A stretch of 64,000 bases of DNA. It comes from Limnomonas spitsbergensis. Taxonomy: Eukaryota; Chlorophyta; Chlorophyceae; Chlamydomonadales. Of this stretch, positions 1 through 12,800 are shown one piece after another. The translations under genes and the position numbers were made by a program. Numbering within the stretch: position 1 is the stretch's first letter; every line of letters begins with the position of its first letter. A model generated the notes under the pieces. The model did not search any database. It was not told the origin of the DNA and saw only the letters and a program-made list of their open reading frames with translations. The stretch is taken from the NCBI GenBank assembly GCA_037349105.1, contig JAYJMM010000094.1:310001-374000 (forward strand), in the 5' to 3' direction.

Positions 1-704
1 CTGCAGAATAGCTATTACGTACCGGTAGCTGAATTGTAGCTGAATATGTAATTTGCTTCCTGTTGTGCAGTCCACCGGTCAGCATCCCGTCTGGGGCACG
101 CACAGCACACCAGCAGATACACTCTGTCACTCCTGCATAATAGCTGTAATGTACCGGTAGCTGAATTGTGGCTGAACATGTCATTTCTTCCCTGATCCGC
201 AGTCCACCAGTCAGCATCGCGTCCGTGGCATGCACAGCCTTCCATCTGATACACTCTGTCACTCCTAAAGAGTAATTAAAGTGTAGCTGAATTGTAGCTG
301 AATATGTCACTTGCTCCTTGTTGCTCAGTCCACCGGTCAGCATCCCGTCTGTGGCACGCACTGCACACCGGCAGATACACTCTGTCATTCCTAAAGAGTA
401 ATTAACGTGTAGCTGAATTTTAGCTGAACATGTCCTTTGCTCCCTGTTGCGCAGTCCACCGGTCAGCATCCCGTCCGGGGCACGCAGAGGACACTGACAG
501 GCACACTCTGTCATCCCTAAAGAGTGATCAAATTGTGGCTGAATTGTAGCTGAATATATAATCTCTCCCTTTTGCGCAGTCTACTGGTCAGCATCCTGTC
601 CGGGGCACGCACAGGACACTGACAGGCACACTCAGTTGCTCTTAAAGAGTGACTAGATTGTGGCTGAATTGTAGCTGAATATATCATCTCTCCCTTTTGC
701 GCAG
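1..704 (+). repeat. Acceptor-side ladder of PDE exon 1
   Basis: Five copies of the exon 1 acceptor and about 60 coding bases begin at 71, 203, 329, 455 and 580 (real exon 705), spaced 125-132 bp. Copies are separated by TGTAGCTGAATTGTAGCTGAA-type sequence. No separate gene seen. Confidence 0.9.
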
Positions 705-806
705 TCAACCGGTCAGCATCCCGTTCGGGGCATGCTTAGTACGCCGGCAGATATCCTCTGCAGATTGATGGAAAGCATTGCCGGAGGCCAGGCGGTCTCG
801 ATGCAG
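705..806 (+). CDS. PDE exon 1 of window
   Basis: Acceptor gcag at 701-704, donor GTGAAG at 807; 34 codons, phase 0 in and out. It encodes a segment containing [19 protein letters not shown], which resembles the 'TP..x..xL' helix that precedes many PDE catalytic cores. Five upstream copies of its first half show it was already an exon edge. Confidence 0.8.
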
Positions 807-3800
807 GTGAAGGTTGAAGCAGGGGTTTCGGGGATAATAGTTCTGGGGTAAGGGATGGCCACACACAAAACCCTAAACCCTTGACCCTAAACCCTTAAAT
901 CTTCAGGTTTCAGGGTTAAAGTAGACACATCCCAACCCCTCAACCCTCGACCCTAAACACTTTGAGGTTATGGTGTGAGGGGTGGCCACAAACAAAAACG
1001 CTCCCCCCACACTCAGACCCATACTTGCATACTTGCATAATACATCTTCTGACTGTAAGACCTGCATGAACATGCCCAGCATGCACTTGCGCACAAGCCG
1101 TCACGACAGGGGGTCATGTGTAGCAGAAATGTGGCTGACATGTAGCTGACATTTTGCTGACATGTAGCTGAAATGTAGTTGAGATGTAGCTGAACCCACA
1201 CACTCGCAGGATACATACTTTGCCCATAAGACCTGCATGACCACGTCCAGCATACTGCTACCCACAAGCCGGGACATGTTGGTTGAGTTATATTTGAAGT
1301 GTTGCTGGGATGTAACTGACATGTGGCCGAAATGTAACCGACATGTAGCTGACCATGTAGCTGAATTGTTGCTTCTTGCCCCTCCACCTGCAGGATATAT
1401 CAGCTGCACAAGAGGCCCTGATGACCATGTCCAGCTTGCACCAGCTGCATGCTGGAACATGTAGCTGAATTACAGTTACGATGTAGCTAGTTGTAGTTGG
1501 ATTGTTGCTTCTTGCCCCTCCACCTGCAGGATATATCAGCTGCACAAGAGGCCCTGATGACCATGTCCAGCTTGCACCAGCTACACGCTGGAACATGTAG
1601 CTGAATAACAGTTACGATGTAGCTGAATTGTAGTTGAATTGTTGCTTCTTGCCCCTCCACCTGCAGGATATATCAGCTGCACAAGAGGCCCTGATGACCA
1701 TGTCCAGCTTGCACCAGCTGCATGCTGGAACATGTAGCTGAATTACAGTTACGATGTAGCTGAATTGTAGTTGAATTGTTGCTTCTTGCCCCTCCACCTG
1801 CAGGATATATCAGCTGCACAAGAGGCCCTGATGACCATGTCCAGCTTGCACCAGCTGCATGCTGGAACATGTAGCTGAATTACAGTTACAATGTAGCTGA
1901 ATTGTAGTTGAATTGTTGCTTCTTGCCCCTCCACCTGCAGGATATATCAGCTGCACAAGAGGCCCTGATGACCATATCCAGCTTGCACCAGCCCATACAC
2001 TTGAGGTAGGGAAGATAGCTGTTATGCCTTAGCACAACCCTTATGCCCTAAACTCGAAACCTTAAGCCCACACCTTAGGCCCTGAACCCTAATCCCTCAG
2101 CCCCAACCGAAGGCCCTAAACCCTAAACCCTTAGCCCAACCCTTAGGTCCAAAACCCTGATCCTTAAGTCCAACACTTAGGCCCCAAAAAACCAAACCTT
2201 TCGCCCAACCGTAAGGCCCTAAATCCTGAACATACAGCCCAACCCGAAGGCCCAAAACCCTTAACCCTTAGCCCAATCCTTAGACCCTATAACCTCAACT
2301 AGAACCTTCCCCTTGTAACGCGCACCAGTCCATCCACTTAAGGTAAGGAAATATCTATTGAATCCCATTTCCCTATTATCCCCCTAGTTGAGGGTATGGG
2401 GTTAGGGGTTCAGAGGGTGTAGGTTTAAACTAGGTTTAAACCCTAGGGTTTAGGTTGTAACTAGGTTTAAACCCTCAACCCTTAATCTCCCCCCCCCCCC
2501 CCCCCCCCCACCACCACACACACACACATAAGCTTCAACCAAACTGAACACCGTCTAGCATGCTCCAGACTACCTGAAGCAAGGAAACTATCTAGTTACA
2601 CTCTGTTCACCCCCCATAACCTACAGCCCTATATTAATACGAATCCGAACGAATCCAATCAAATCCAACCGATTTCAAACGAATCCAAGCAAATTCACAC
2701 GAAACCAAACTAAAGGCACGCCAGACAATGTACATGTGAAGTGGTATTGCAAATGCCATGAGAGCAGGGATTCCGTAATTATCAATGTATTGTACCGCTG
2801 TACATCTGGTAGCAGATCTTGACCAGTGGCATTATCCAATATGCTGTACCGCTGTAATGAATACATCATGATGTACTGCTGTCGTGAATCAAACATGATG
2901 TACCGCTGTCATAAATCCAGTATGATGTACCGCTGATATGATTGCAATATGTTGTACTGCTGTTATGATTCCAATATACTGTACCGCTGTGATAACTCAA
3001 ATATGCTATACCGCTGTAATGAATACATCATGATGTACTGCTGTCGTGAATCAAACATGATGTACTGCTGTCATAAATCCAGTATGATGTACCGCTGATA
3101 TGATTGCAATATGTTGTACTGCTGTTATGATTCCAATATAAATATATAATGTTAAGCTGTAATGAATCCGACATGTTGTACCGCTGTACCGAATCCAACA
3201 TCGGTATGATGTACCGCTATACTGAATCCAACATCGGTATGATGTACCGCTATACTGAATCCAACATTGGTATGATGTACCGCTATACTGAATCCAATCT
3301 GCTGCACCACAGGCAGCAGATCATAACCCGCAGAGGCGACAATGATCCAACATACTGTACCGCTGTACCAAATCAAACTTTCTGTACCGCTGTACCGCAG
3401 GCAGCAGATAATGACCAGTGGTATCGACGAGGAGGTCGGCCTCTCCCTCGTCAACATGCTGCAGGTGAGTCAGCATCTGTCGTTGCCGTTTGGCGTCTCG
3501 TCAGCCTGCACTTCCCCAAATCCACGCCGCACCAACGTTCTCTTTTATTTTCTTGAGCATCTGTCGTTGTGCACTTTTTTTTCAAGTGCGGACGCGGCCA
3601 CGGTCGATGCCGCACTGTTGCTCTCATCCTCACAAGTCAGCGGGGTTTGATCTCCTTATTTCATCAGGTTGTTATAAGTCAAGCCGGAGGATGACATACA
3701 TCATGAGCGATTTACCTCATGTACTCGACTGCTTGCTTTCCAACCTGCCGATCAACCTGCCCCCTTCGCCTGTCCACCCTTCACCTGCCCCCGTTCACCT

Positions 3801-6800
3801 ACCCCCCCCCCCCCATTCCTGCCCCCCCTCACCTGCCCCCCTTCACCTGCCCCCCCTTTACCTGTCCCCCTTCACCTGCCGCCCCTTCACCTCCCCCCCT
3901 TCACCTCCCCCCCTTCACCTGTCCCCCTTCACCTGCCGCCCCTTCACCTCCCCCCCTCACCTGCCCCCCTTCACCCCCCCCCCCTTCTCCTGCCCCCCCC
4001 CCTTCACCTGCCCCTCCCCCCCTTCACACCCCCTCCATTCACCTGCCCCCCCTTCACCTGCCCCACCCTCTTCACCCCCACCCCCTTCACCTGCCCCCCC
4101 TCCTTCACTTGCCCCCCCCCCTCACCTGCCCCCCCCCCTTCACCTGCCCCTCCTCCTTCACCTGCCCCCCCTTGTCTGGCTTCAGGTGCAAGTGGAGGAA
4201 GAGGAGGAGGACGATGAGGAGGGAGCTGAAGATCCAGACGTAAACGATGAGGATGAGGTGAGCTGTACAAGCCGCGGCTGATTGATGCTGTAGGGCAGAA
4301 AATATTATGGGGCATTATGGGCCAGTGCTCAGAGATTATGAGGGGTGTCATGTGCCATTTTGTATTTACAGCGGTGTGCTATGAATGATAGTTTTTGTAT
4401 GGCACTTGAGAATATATGGGGGGGGGGGGGGCGTCTGTACAGGCAGCGACAAGTTGTGAATTGTAGGTTTGGGAAGGTGCTCTTGCTCAGGGATTACGAG
4501 GGGCGTTATATGTTCCATGTTGTACATACGGCGGTGAGCCATGCAGGATAGCTGTTGGTTGTTGGTTACTGTTGGTTGTTGGTTACTGGTGGTTGTTGAT
4601 TACTGGTGGTTGTTGGTTACTGGTGGTTGTTGGTTACTGGTGGTTGTTGGTTACTGGTGGTTGTTGGTTACTGGTGTTGGTTACTGGTGGTTGTTGGTTA
4701 CTGGTGGTTGTTGGTTACTGGTGGTTGTTGGTTACTGGTGGTTGTTGATTACTGGTGGTTGTTGGTTACTGGTGGTTGTTGGTTACTGGTGGTTGTTGGT
4801 TACTGGTGGTTGTTGGTTACTGGTGGTTGTTGGTTACTGGTGGTTGTTGATTACTGGTGGTTGTTGGTTACTGGTGGTTGTTGGTTACTGGTGGTTGTTG
4901 GTTACTGCTGGTTGTTGGTTACTGCTGACGTTGCCTACGCATCCACACGAAATATGCATCCTCACACTATATGCTGTTCCAAAACGGCAGCCTGAACATC
5001 CACACAAAAAATCGACAAAATATGTCGTTTCCAAACAGTACCCTAAGCATCCACACGAGATATGCTGTTTCGAAAAGGTAATTGCGGCGTCGGACCGTTC
5101 CTCCCCCGCCTCTCCTTGTCAGAGCCTGTGCGGAAGGTGAGATTCAGACGAGCAGTGCAGGTCCCATACTTCGGCCAGCCAAAATTCCACCCGCTCTGTC
5201 AGCTACAATTCAGCTACCTTTCAGCTGCACTTCAGCTACACTCCAGCTGCAATTTAGCTGCATTAAGACCTGTCTTTTGGTAGCAATGTCCCATGCTTTA
5301 GCCAAAAAGGGCGGCTTCCTTAATCCAAGCTCTTGCTTGCGTTTGTATGATCAATTCATTTCATATATTTCATTATTTTATTTCGCATACCGGTAGCGCG
5401 AATGTTATAAAATCATGCGTGAAATCCAACCGCAGATTGAATCCGACAACAGTTGGATGGCGGGCGCTCCCCCGGGCACCACCTGTCATACATCACAAGC
5501 AAAGGGTGTGAACACAAGTGTGTGTACCAACCGCATATTGAGTCCGGCAGCGGTTGGATGGACGGCGCCTCCCCTCCCGGACATGAGCATTCATACATCA
5601 CAAGCAAACCCTTAACCCTGAATACCAACCGCAGATTGAATCAGACAACGCTTGGATGGGGGGTGCCCCTCCGGACATCGACGGACCGGCGGTTGGCAAC
5701 GAAAACACGCTGCCCTTGCTCTTCAATCCACAGGTGACCAGTTTTTTTGATCAGTGAGTGGTATACCACTATCAGCTACACCTCAGCTACACTCTGGCCC
5801 CCGGCCACCAGCCCCTGGTGCAGCCAGCCCTGCTGCTTGGGGCACCGGCCGGAGGCCGGGCCAAGTTTGGTCGGAACCGACCAAGGGCTGGCCGCGGGGC
5901 GGCCCAGCCAAGGTGGTCCGGTACCCATTTAGGCTTAACCTAAAATAAACCCTTAAACAAACTCTGTATGTGACACTGTGCGCCAGGTTTTCAGGTCTCT
6001 GAAACCCAAATAATTACTAAAGCTTGTAGTAGCTGAGTTAGCTGACAGCTGCTTTATAAAGCAGCAGTCAGGTTTCTTCATTCCCTGCCTTACTACCTGG
6101 ATCAGTGGACTTTTTTCTTGCTGTGCGCTCTACGGCACTGCGGGTTTAGGGTTTGGTGGGCCCACAGGTTACGCCGGTATGCGCCAGTTAAACCTCAAGC
6201 CTAGTCTATGAGCCCTAGACCCTGAATCGTACGCCCTGAAACGTCCGCTGATCTTCTACTTCAGGTGATTTAGTGCCAGGTCAGCCTCAAACCTAGACGC
6301 GCCAGCCGTATACTCTGAGCCATGGCCCCCAAACCATAGCTTGAACCCGTACACCCGTAACCCTTGACCCTTTGCGGCCTCTGTTGTGTAGACCTATTCT
6401 CTAGCTTTTCGTCAGTATCTTTCTGGGTGTTCTCACGAACTGCGCACCAAGTACAACTACACAACTGAATCATGAACCCTGAGCCCTAGTTATAACCTGA
6501 TGTCATTCTTTTCCCCGCAGGGGGGCGCGGCATCCCTCAAGTTTTCCCCGTCCGCCAGCTCGCTAGTTTGCAGCAGCGGCGGCCACATGCTTGTGAGTGT
6601 GGGTAATGCGGCATCACTTATAAACCCTGATCTAAGCACTGAGTGTCTTGATATAACCCCGTCCGCCGGCTAGCTGGTTGGTAGCAGCAGCGGCCACATG
6701 CTGGTGAGTGTGGGTTTCAATGCATACCTTCAAAACCCTGATCTAGGCTCTGGGTCTCTTGATATATCCCGCAACTCTTTCTCTGAACCCTTCACCTCTG

Positions 6801-9800
6801 CACCTGCTCACATAACCCTGAGATCTAACCTACTATATCCCATAAGCCCGAGCCCTTAATTCTAGGCACAAATCAGCGATCCTGAACCCTGAACCCCAAA
6901 CCCTGAACCCTGAACCTTAAACCCTGAACCCTAGGCGAGAATCAGCAACCCTAGTTGTTCCGGCGACGTGGGTCAAGGCTTCTCGAGCAGCTGCAACGCC
7001 GCCAGCCACTCCCCGCGCGCCTCGGTAAGCCTGGCTGGGCCCGCCAGCATCGCCCGGTCGGTTATGGCCAACAGGGTGCATGTAACAGACCTCTCCAGCA
7101 GCGGCCTCGGAATGAACTCCTCCCGGCGAACCTCGGACAGTACGCGCGGCTCTGCCAGCATAGCCCTGGCGGCTGCCGGCGGCCGGCAGGGCAGTCGGGG
7201 TCTCGCGACAGACCTCTGGCTCAGCGGCCAGGCATCGACGTCTTCGGACTACACTTTGCCGGCGGCAGCGCCATCGTCCGCGATTGCCAGGGCAGTGACC
7301 AAGGTGGCGGGTAGCAGAGGGCTGGCCGCAGAGCTGTCGAGCAGCGGCCGGGCGGCGCCGATGACGTCGTCGTCGGACTTCACGGCGTCGGCAGGGCCTG
7401 TCGTGATGGCCCGGGCAATGACCGGGGGGGCCGGTAGCAGGGGAGGTATCTCGGAGCTGTGGAGCAGCGGCAGCATCCGGCCGTCCGCCAAACGTACCGC
7501 GTCGGTCCCGGCGCCGGGACTGACGCGTGGGTGCTCGGCGGCTGCCGCCGCCCCTTCCCCTGCCCCCGCCGCAGCGGCGGCGGCGGCGGCGGTGGCTCCG
7601 CAGTTGTTTCACCGAAGTAACCACGAGTACCGCGCGGCTTGTTGCTTTGCCGCGGTGTCGAGGCCAATGCCCTCTGTGCATTCCTCGCCGGCGATCTCTG
7701 CAATGTTGATGATGGGGTCACTCCAGATTGGGGTCGAATCGAAGGAGGCGCACGGACAGCGCGTGCTGCGCGCGGCGGCGGCAGCCGCAGAGCGGCCGGA
7801 GACCTCCGCGCCGGCCTCTACCGCGTGGGCCTCCAGCTGCACGGTCAGCGCGCTGAAGCCCGAGAGACGCAACCGTCGCGCTTCCATGCCATCCTCTTCG
7901 GTCAGGATCCGGCGCATGAGCGTACCCGGTGCGCCAATCCTCGACCCCGCTGCCGTGTTCGGGCCCTCCATGCCGAGCCTGCGCTCGCTGGTGCACACGG
8001 CAGCGTACGCGGGGGATACCGCGCAGCCTGCCGTTGGCGGGGAATGGGAGGGATACGGGAGCGGGCATACCTCGTTCCCGTCACCCTCTTTGGCCGCTCC
8101 GGGAACCGCTGGATTCCCGCTGGAGGGCGACGTGCTGTCGTCGAGCAAGAAGATGCTGCAGACTTTAAAGGCTGCGATGATGCATGCATCGGCGATGGAC
8201 CCCCTGGGCGGCGGTGGCGGCGGCGGGGACAGCGGCGACCCGGCAGCGGCGATGGGTGCACGGCGGGCAGTGGGGGCGGCAGATGTAGGGTCGAGGCCTG
8301 CGGCTTCGGAGCTGGTCAGGATTCGCTCCGAGCCGCTTGAATTCGCTTTGAGCTGCTCCGATCCAAACCCGAAGTCTGCACAGAAGCTGTGTCCGGCAAG
8401 CATGATGGGACCGCGAGGCGCGTCAGACGGTGAGCTCAAATTGAAAACATTATATATATATATGTGTACCGGTATACATGTAAACCGTTTTAAACTTGTT
8501 TATGGTATACGGTATAATATACGGTAGTATACTGGTTTTAGGTACCGGTAACATATTTGATATCAATGTATTTTGTATTCACCAATCTGATGCAACTCCG
8601 TTGTGAACCCTCCTTATGCCTCTGCCGAAAACATCTGAAGGCCAAAGGATGTAGCTGAACTGTAGCTGAAGGAAGTGTATACAAAACTCAAGGCCAAAGG
8701 ATGTAGCTGAATTGTAGCTGAAGGCCAGGATGTAGCTGAGATTCAGCTGAGGTCCAAGGCGTGGCAGTTGTAGCTGAAGGCCAGAACATAGCTGATTTGT
8801 AGCTGAAGGTCAGAACGTAGCCGACTTGTTGCTCAAGGCCCAGGAAGCAGCTGAGTTGTAGCTAAAGGCCAGGACGTAGCTGATTTTCAGCTGAAAGCCA
8901 GAACGTAGCTGAATTGTGGCTGACGGATAGTCCGTAGCTTTTTTTTTCTGGTGTGGAAACACAGCGCTGAAGGGAACCCTCACCCCCCACGCGTGCCGCT
9001 CCGAAACCGCAGGAGCAAGTATCGAAGAGTCGCCCCTTGTGCCAACTGCCGCCCCCCAACTGCCGCCTGCGGACTGCCAACTGCCAACTGCCAAGTCCGC
9101 ACAGGCCTCTCTTGTGATCACTCTTCCGCCTGACCGGGGGGCCGGCGCCAGCCCCGCTCGCCAGCTGCGCGGTGCAGGTGAGGAAGAAATAAAACACGAT
9201 TATTCCCTTGCGGGATGAGGGGTCATGGCAGCTTGGGCCTGCGCCAGCCCCGCTGGCCAGCTACGCGGTGCAGGTGAGCAAGAGTTAGAGCTGTGCGCCA
9301 CCAAAAGGTTAAGGGCAGAGGCCTGAGGGTAAGGATGCGGCGTCTCGCATGGGCAGGTGTGTGTGGGGGAGGGGAGGGGGGGGGGCCTTGTGTGGCGAGG
9401 GGGCTAAGGCAACTATGTCAGTGCCTGGTCAGATGGCAGCCATGCTGACCAGTTGCGCGGCGCAGGTGAGAAGAAAACAAACAGGATTCTCCCCTTGCGG
9501 GGCGAGGGGTCATGACAGCTTGAGCCGGTGCAAGACCTGCTCGCGAGCTGCGCGGTGCAGGTCAGAACAACAAAGGGAATTATTTCCATGTGTGACAAGG
9601 GGGACTGAGTGAATCGTGTCACTACCTAGGCCGGCGCCAGACACGCTGAGTGGGGCAGGTGTGTTGGACTGAGGGAACTGTGTCACAGACTGTGCCAGCG
9701 CCAGACCCCCTCGAAGATGCGCCGTGTGGAAGCTGCGCGATGAGCATGGAAAGGAAAGGAGCCTGCCATGGCTGGTGACAATGGGGGTGTTGATCTAGAA

Positions 9801-12800
9801 CATGTGGGTGATGGGACCGGCAGGTGATGGGGATAGCACAGAAGACAGGGGCGGGGACTGAGGAGGATACCCCTGGAGGTAGACGCCACCGGCAGGGTTA
9901 CCCAGTACGGTCGTATTCGCAAAAATCCCGTACCGTATCCCGTACCATTTGACCGTACCATACCGTTTGGAACTACCGTATTGTCTTCCTAGCCCATACC
10001 ATTATGTCCGTACCGTACCGTACCCGTACCGTACCGCACCCGTACCGTACTGTTTGACCGCCGCCAGGGATATAGGTGCCCCAGGGTTGACACCGGGGAA
10101 CGCGCGGAAGTTGGGAAGAATGGAGAAGGCAGTGCTTGATTTGTCTGTTGGTCTCAATGGAGCGACTGGTGGGTGTTTCTCGCCTGATCCTTTTTCTTAC
10201 CCGAACCGCAGGCGCGGCTATTGTCAGCAGCAGCGACGAGGATGATGACGAAAAGGACTCGCCCTCGGCTCGGCGGTTTGGCGGGCGCAGCCTGCCCCGC
10301 CACATGCGCCGCGCCGTGGGCGTGGCGGCGCTCACGCCCAAGGCGAGCGTGGCCAGCCGCGGCCCCTACCAGCAGTACCTGCCGCCTGGCGGCGGCGGCG
10401 GCGGCGGCGGCGGGCCGCTTCCGCCGAGGCGGCTGGCGGGCGGGCCGCCCGGCCCGCCCGCTTGGCAGGACTTGAGCGGGTGGTTTGGCGAGGGCGGGGT
10501 TGGTGTTGCGGGGCCTGCCGTGGAGGCTGCAGAGTGCGCCCGCGTGCTGGTTATTCTGCGCATGACGGACGGGGTGGCCATTGGAGGGCGGATGGGGGCC
10601 GTGCGTGCAGGTACGGTACTGCTAATTTGTGCTGTCATATTGTACTGCCAATTTGTATTGGCAGATTGTACTGACAGATTGTACCGACAAATTGTACCGA
10701 CAATCTGTACTGTCAAATTGTATGCCATCGCCTGCCTTCCTGCGACAGCTAGATGTTTATTTTAGCGCTCCCAATGGGCTGGTGGGATGCAAACTTTTGA
10801 AAACTTTACAAACATAATCACACTTCACTATGCTGTCCATTTATCTTACTGGCACCACCACTGGTGAGGGGTTCCCGGTCAGGCTCTGAAGACCCAATCA
10901 ATTCCGATCACGTAAGTGTCTATTGAAGGGTGCTTCAGCCACACTTCAGCCACACTTCAACCACATTTCATCCACATTATGGACTACTAACTGGGGGCCT
11001 TGCGCCGCAAACCATGCTGCCACTGGCCGTAGGTCGCTCATCGTTTGGTTCCTAATGGCCATTTCCTTAATTCCTCTTTGAGTATCTGATTTACCCTTAC
11101 CTCTCACCTTCCCCCCCTCCCCCTCCCCTTTAATCCAGGTTTCCCTTTTCCTCTCATTCCCCTCCCCGTCCCCCTGTAATCCCCTGGAATATATTATCCC
11201 CCTTCATCTTCCCTCCCTCTTATCCCCCACCCCCTTCACTCCTTTCCTTCTTGCATCAAACTCCCGTTTGTCTCACCTCCTCTGTGCCCTCCCCTTCCGC
11301 TTAACCCCCATTCCTTTCCTTCTTGCATCTAACTTCCCTTCTTCTTCCCTCCTCTGTGCCCTCCCCTTCCGCTTAAACCCTATTCCTTTCCTTCTTGCAT
11401 CTAACTTCCCTTCTTCTTCCCTCCTCTGTGCCCTCCCCTTCCGCTTAACCCCCATTCCTTTCCTTCTTGCATCTAACTTCCCTTCTTCTTCCCTCCTCTG
11501 TGCCCTCCTCTTCCGCTTAACCCCCATTCTTTTCCTTCTTGCATCTAACTTCCCTTCTTCTTCCCTCCTCTGTGCCCTCTCCTTCCGCTTAACCCCCATA
11601 CCTTTCCTTCTTGCATCTAACTTCCCTTCTTCTTCCCTCCTCTGTGCCCTCTCCTTCCGCTTAACCCCCATTCCTTTCCTTCTTGCATCTAACTTCCCTT
11701 CTTCTTCCCTCCTCTGTGCCCTCCCCTTCCGCTTAACCCCCATTCCTTTCCTTCTTGCATCTAACTTCCCTTCTTCTTCCCTCCTCTGTGCCCTCTCCTT
11801 CCGCTTAACCCCCATACCTTTCCTTCTTGCATCTAACTTCCCTTCTTCTTCCCTCCTCTGTGCCCTCCCCTTCCGCTTAACCCCCATACATTTCCTTCTT
11901 GCATCTAACTTCCCTTCTTCTTCCCTCCTCTGTGCCCTCTCCTTCCGCTTAACCCCCATACCTTTCCTTCTTGCATCTAACTTCCCTTCTTCTTCCCTCC
12001 TCTGTGCCCTCCCCTTCCGCTTAACCCCCATACCTTTCCTTCTTGCATCTAACTTCCCTTCTTCTTCCCTCCTCTGTGCCCTCCCCTTCCGCTTAACCCC
12101 CATACCTTTCCTTCTTGCATCTAACTTCCTTTCTTCTTCCCTCCTCTGTGCCCTCCCCTTCCGCTTAACCCCCATTCCTTTCCTTCTTGCATCTAACTTC
12201 CCTTCTTCTTCCCTCCTCTGTGCCCTCCCCTTCCGCTTAATCCCCATTCCCTTCCTTCTTGCATCTAACTTCCCTTCTTCTTCCCTCCTCTGTGCCCTCT
12301 CCTTCCGCTTAACCCCCATACCTTTCCTTCTTGCATCTAACTTCCCTTCTTCTTCCCTCCTCTGTGCCCTCCCCTTCCGCTTAACCCCCATTCCCTTCCT
12401 TCTTGCATCTAACTTCCCTTCTTCTTCCCTCCTCTGTGCCCTCTCCTTCCGCTTAACCCCCATACCTTTCCTTCTTGCATCTAACTTCCCTTCTTCTTCC
12501 CTCCTCTGTGCCCTCCCCTTCCGCTTAACCCCCATACCTTTCCTTCTGGCATCTAACTTCCCTTCTTCTTCCCTCCTCTGTGCCCTCTCCTTCCGCTTAA
12601 CCCCCATACCTTTCCTTCTTGCATCTAACTTCCCTTCTTCTTCCCTCCTCTGTGCCCTCCCCTTCCGCTTAACCCCCATACCTTTCCTTCTTGCATCTAA
12701 CTTCCCTTCTTCTTCCCTCCTCTGTGCCCTCCCCTTCCGCTTAACCCCCATACCTTTCCTTCTTGCATCTAACTTCCCTTCTTCTTCCCTCCTCTGTGCC

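Noticed and set aside
3490..4281. 263-codon Pro-rich frame
   Set aside because: C-rich intron tract; only the acidic end, in the splice-phased frame, is taken as exon 4.
7609..8439. 276-codon frame on the - strand
   Set aside because: Overlaps PDE exon 7, whose + strand frame has conserved 41-residue repeats and correct splice phases; GC-rich DNA opens opposite frames.
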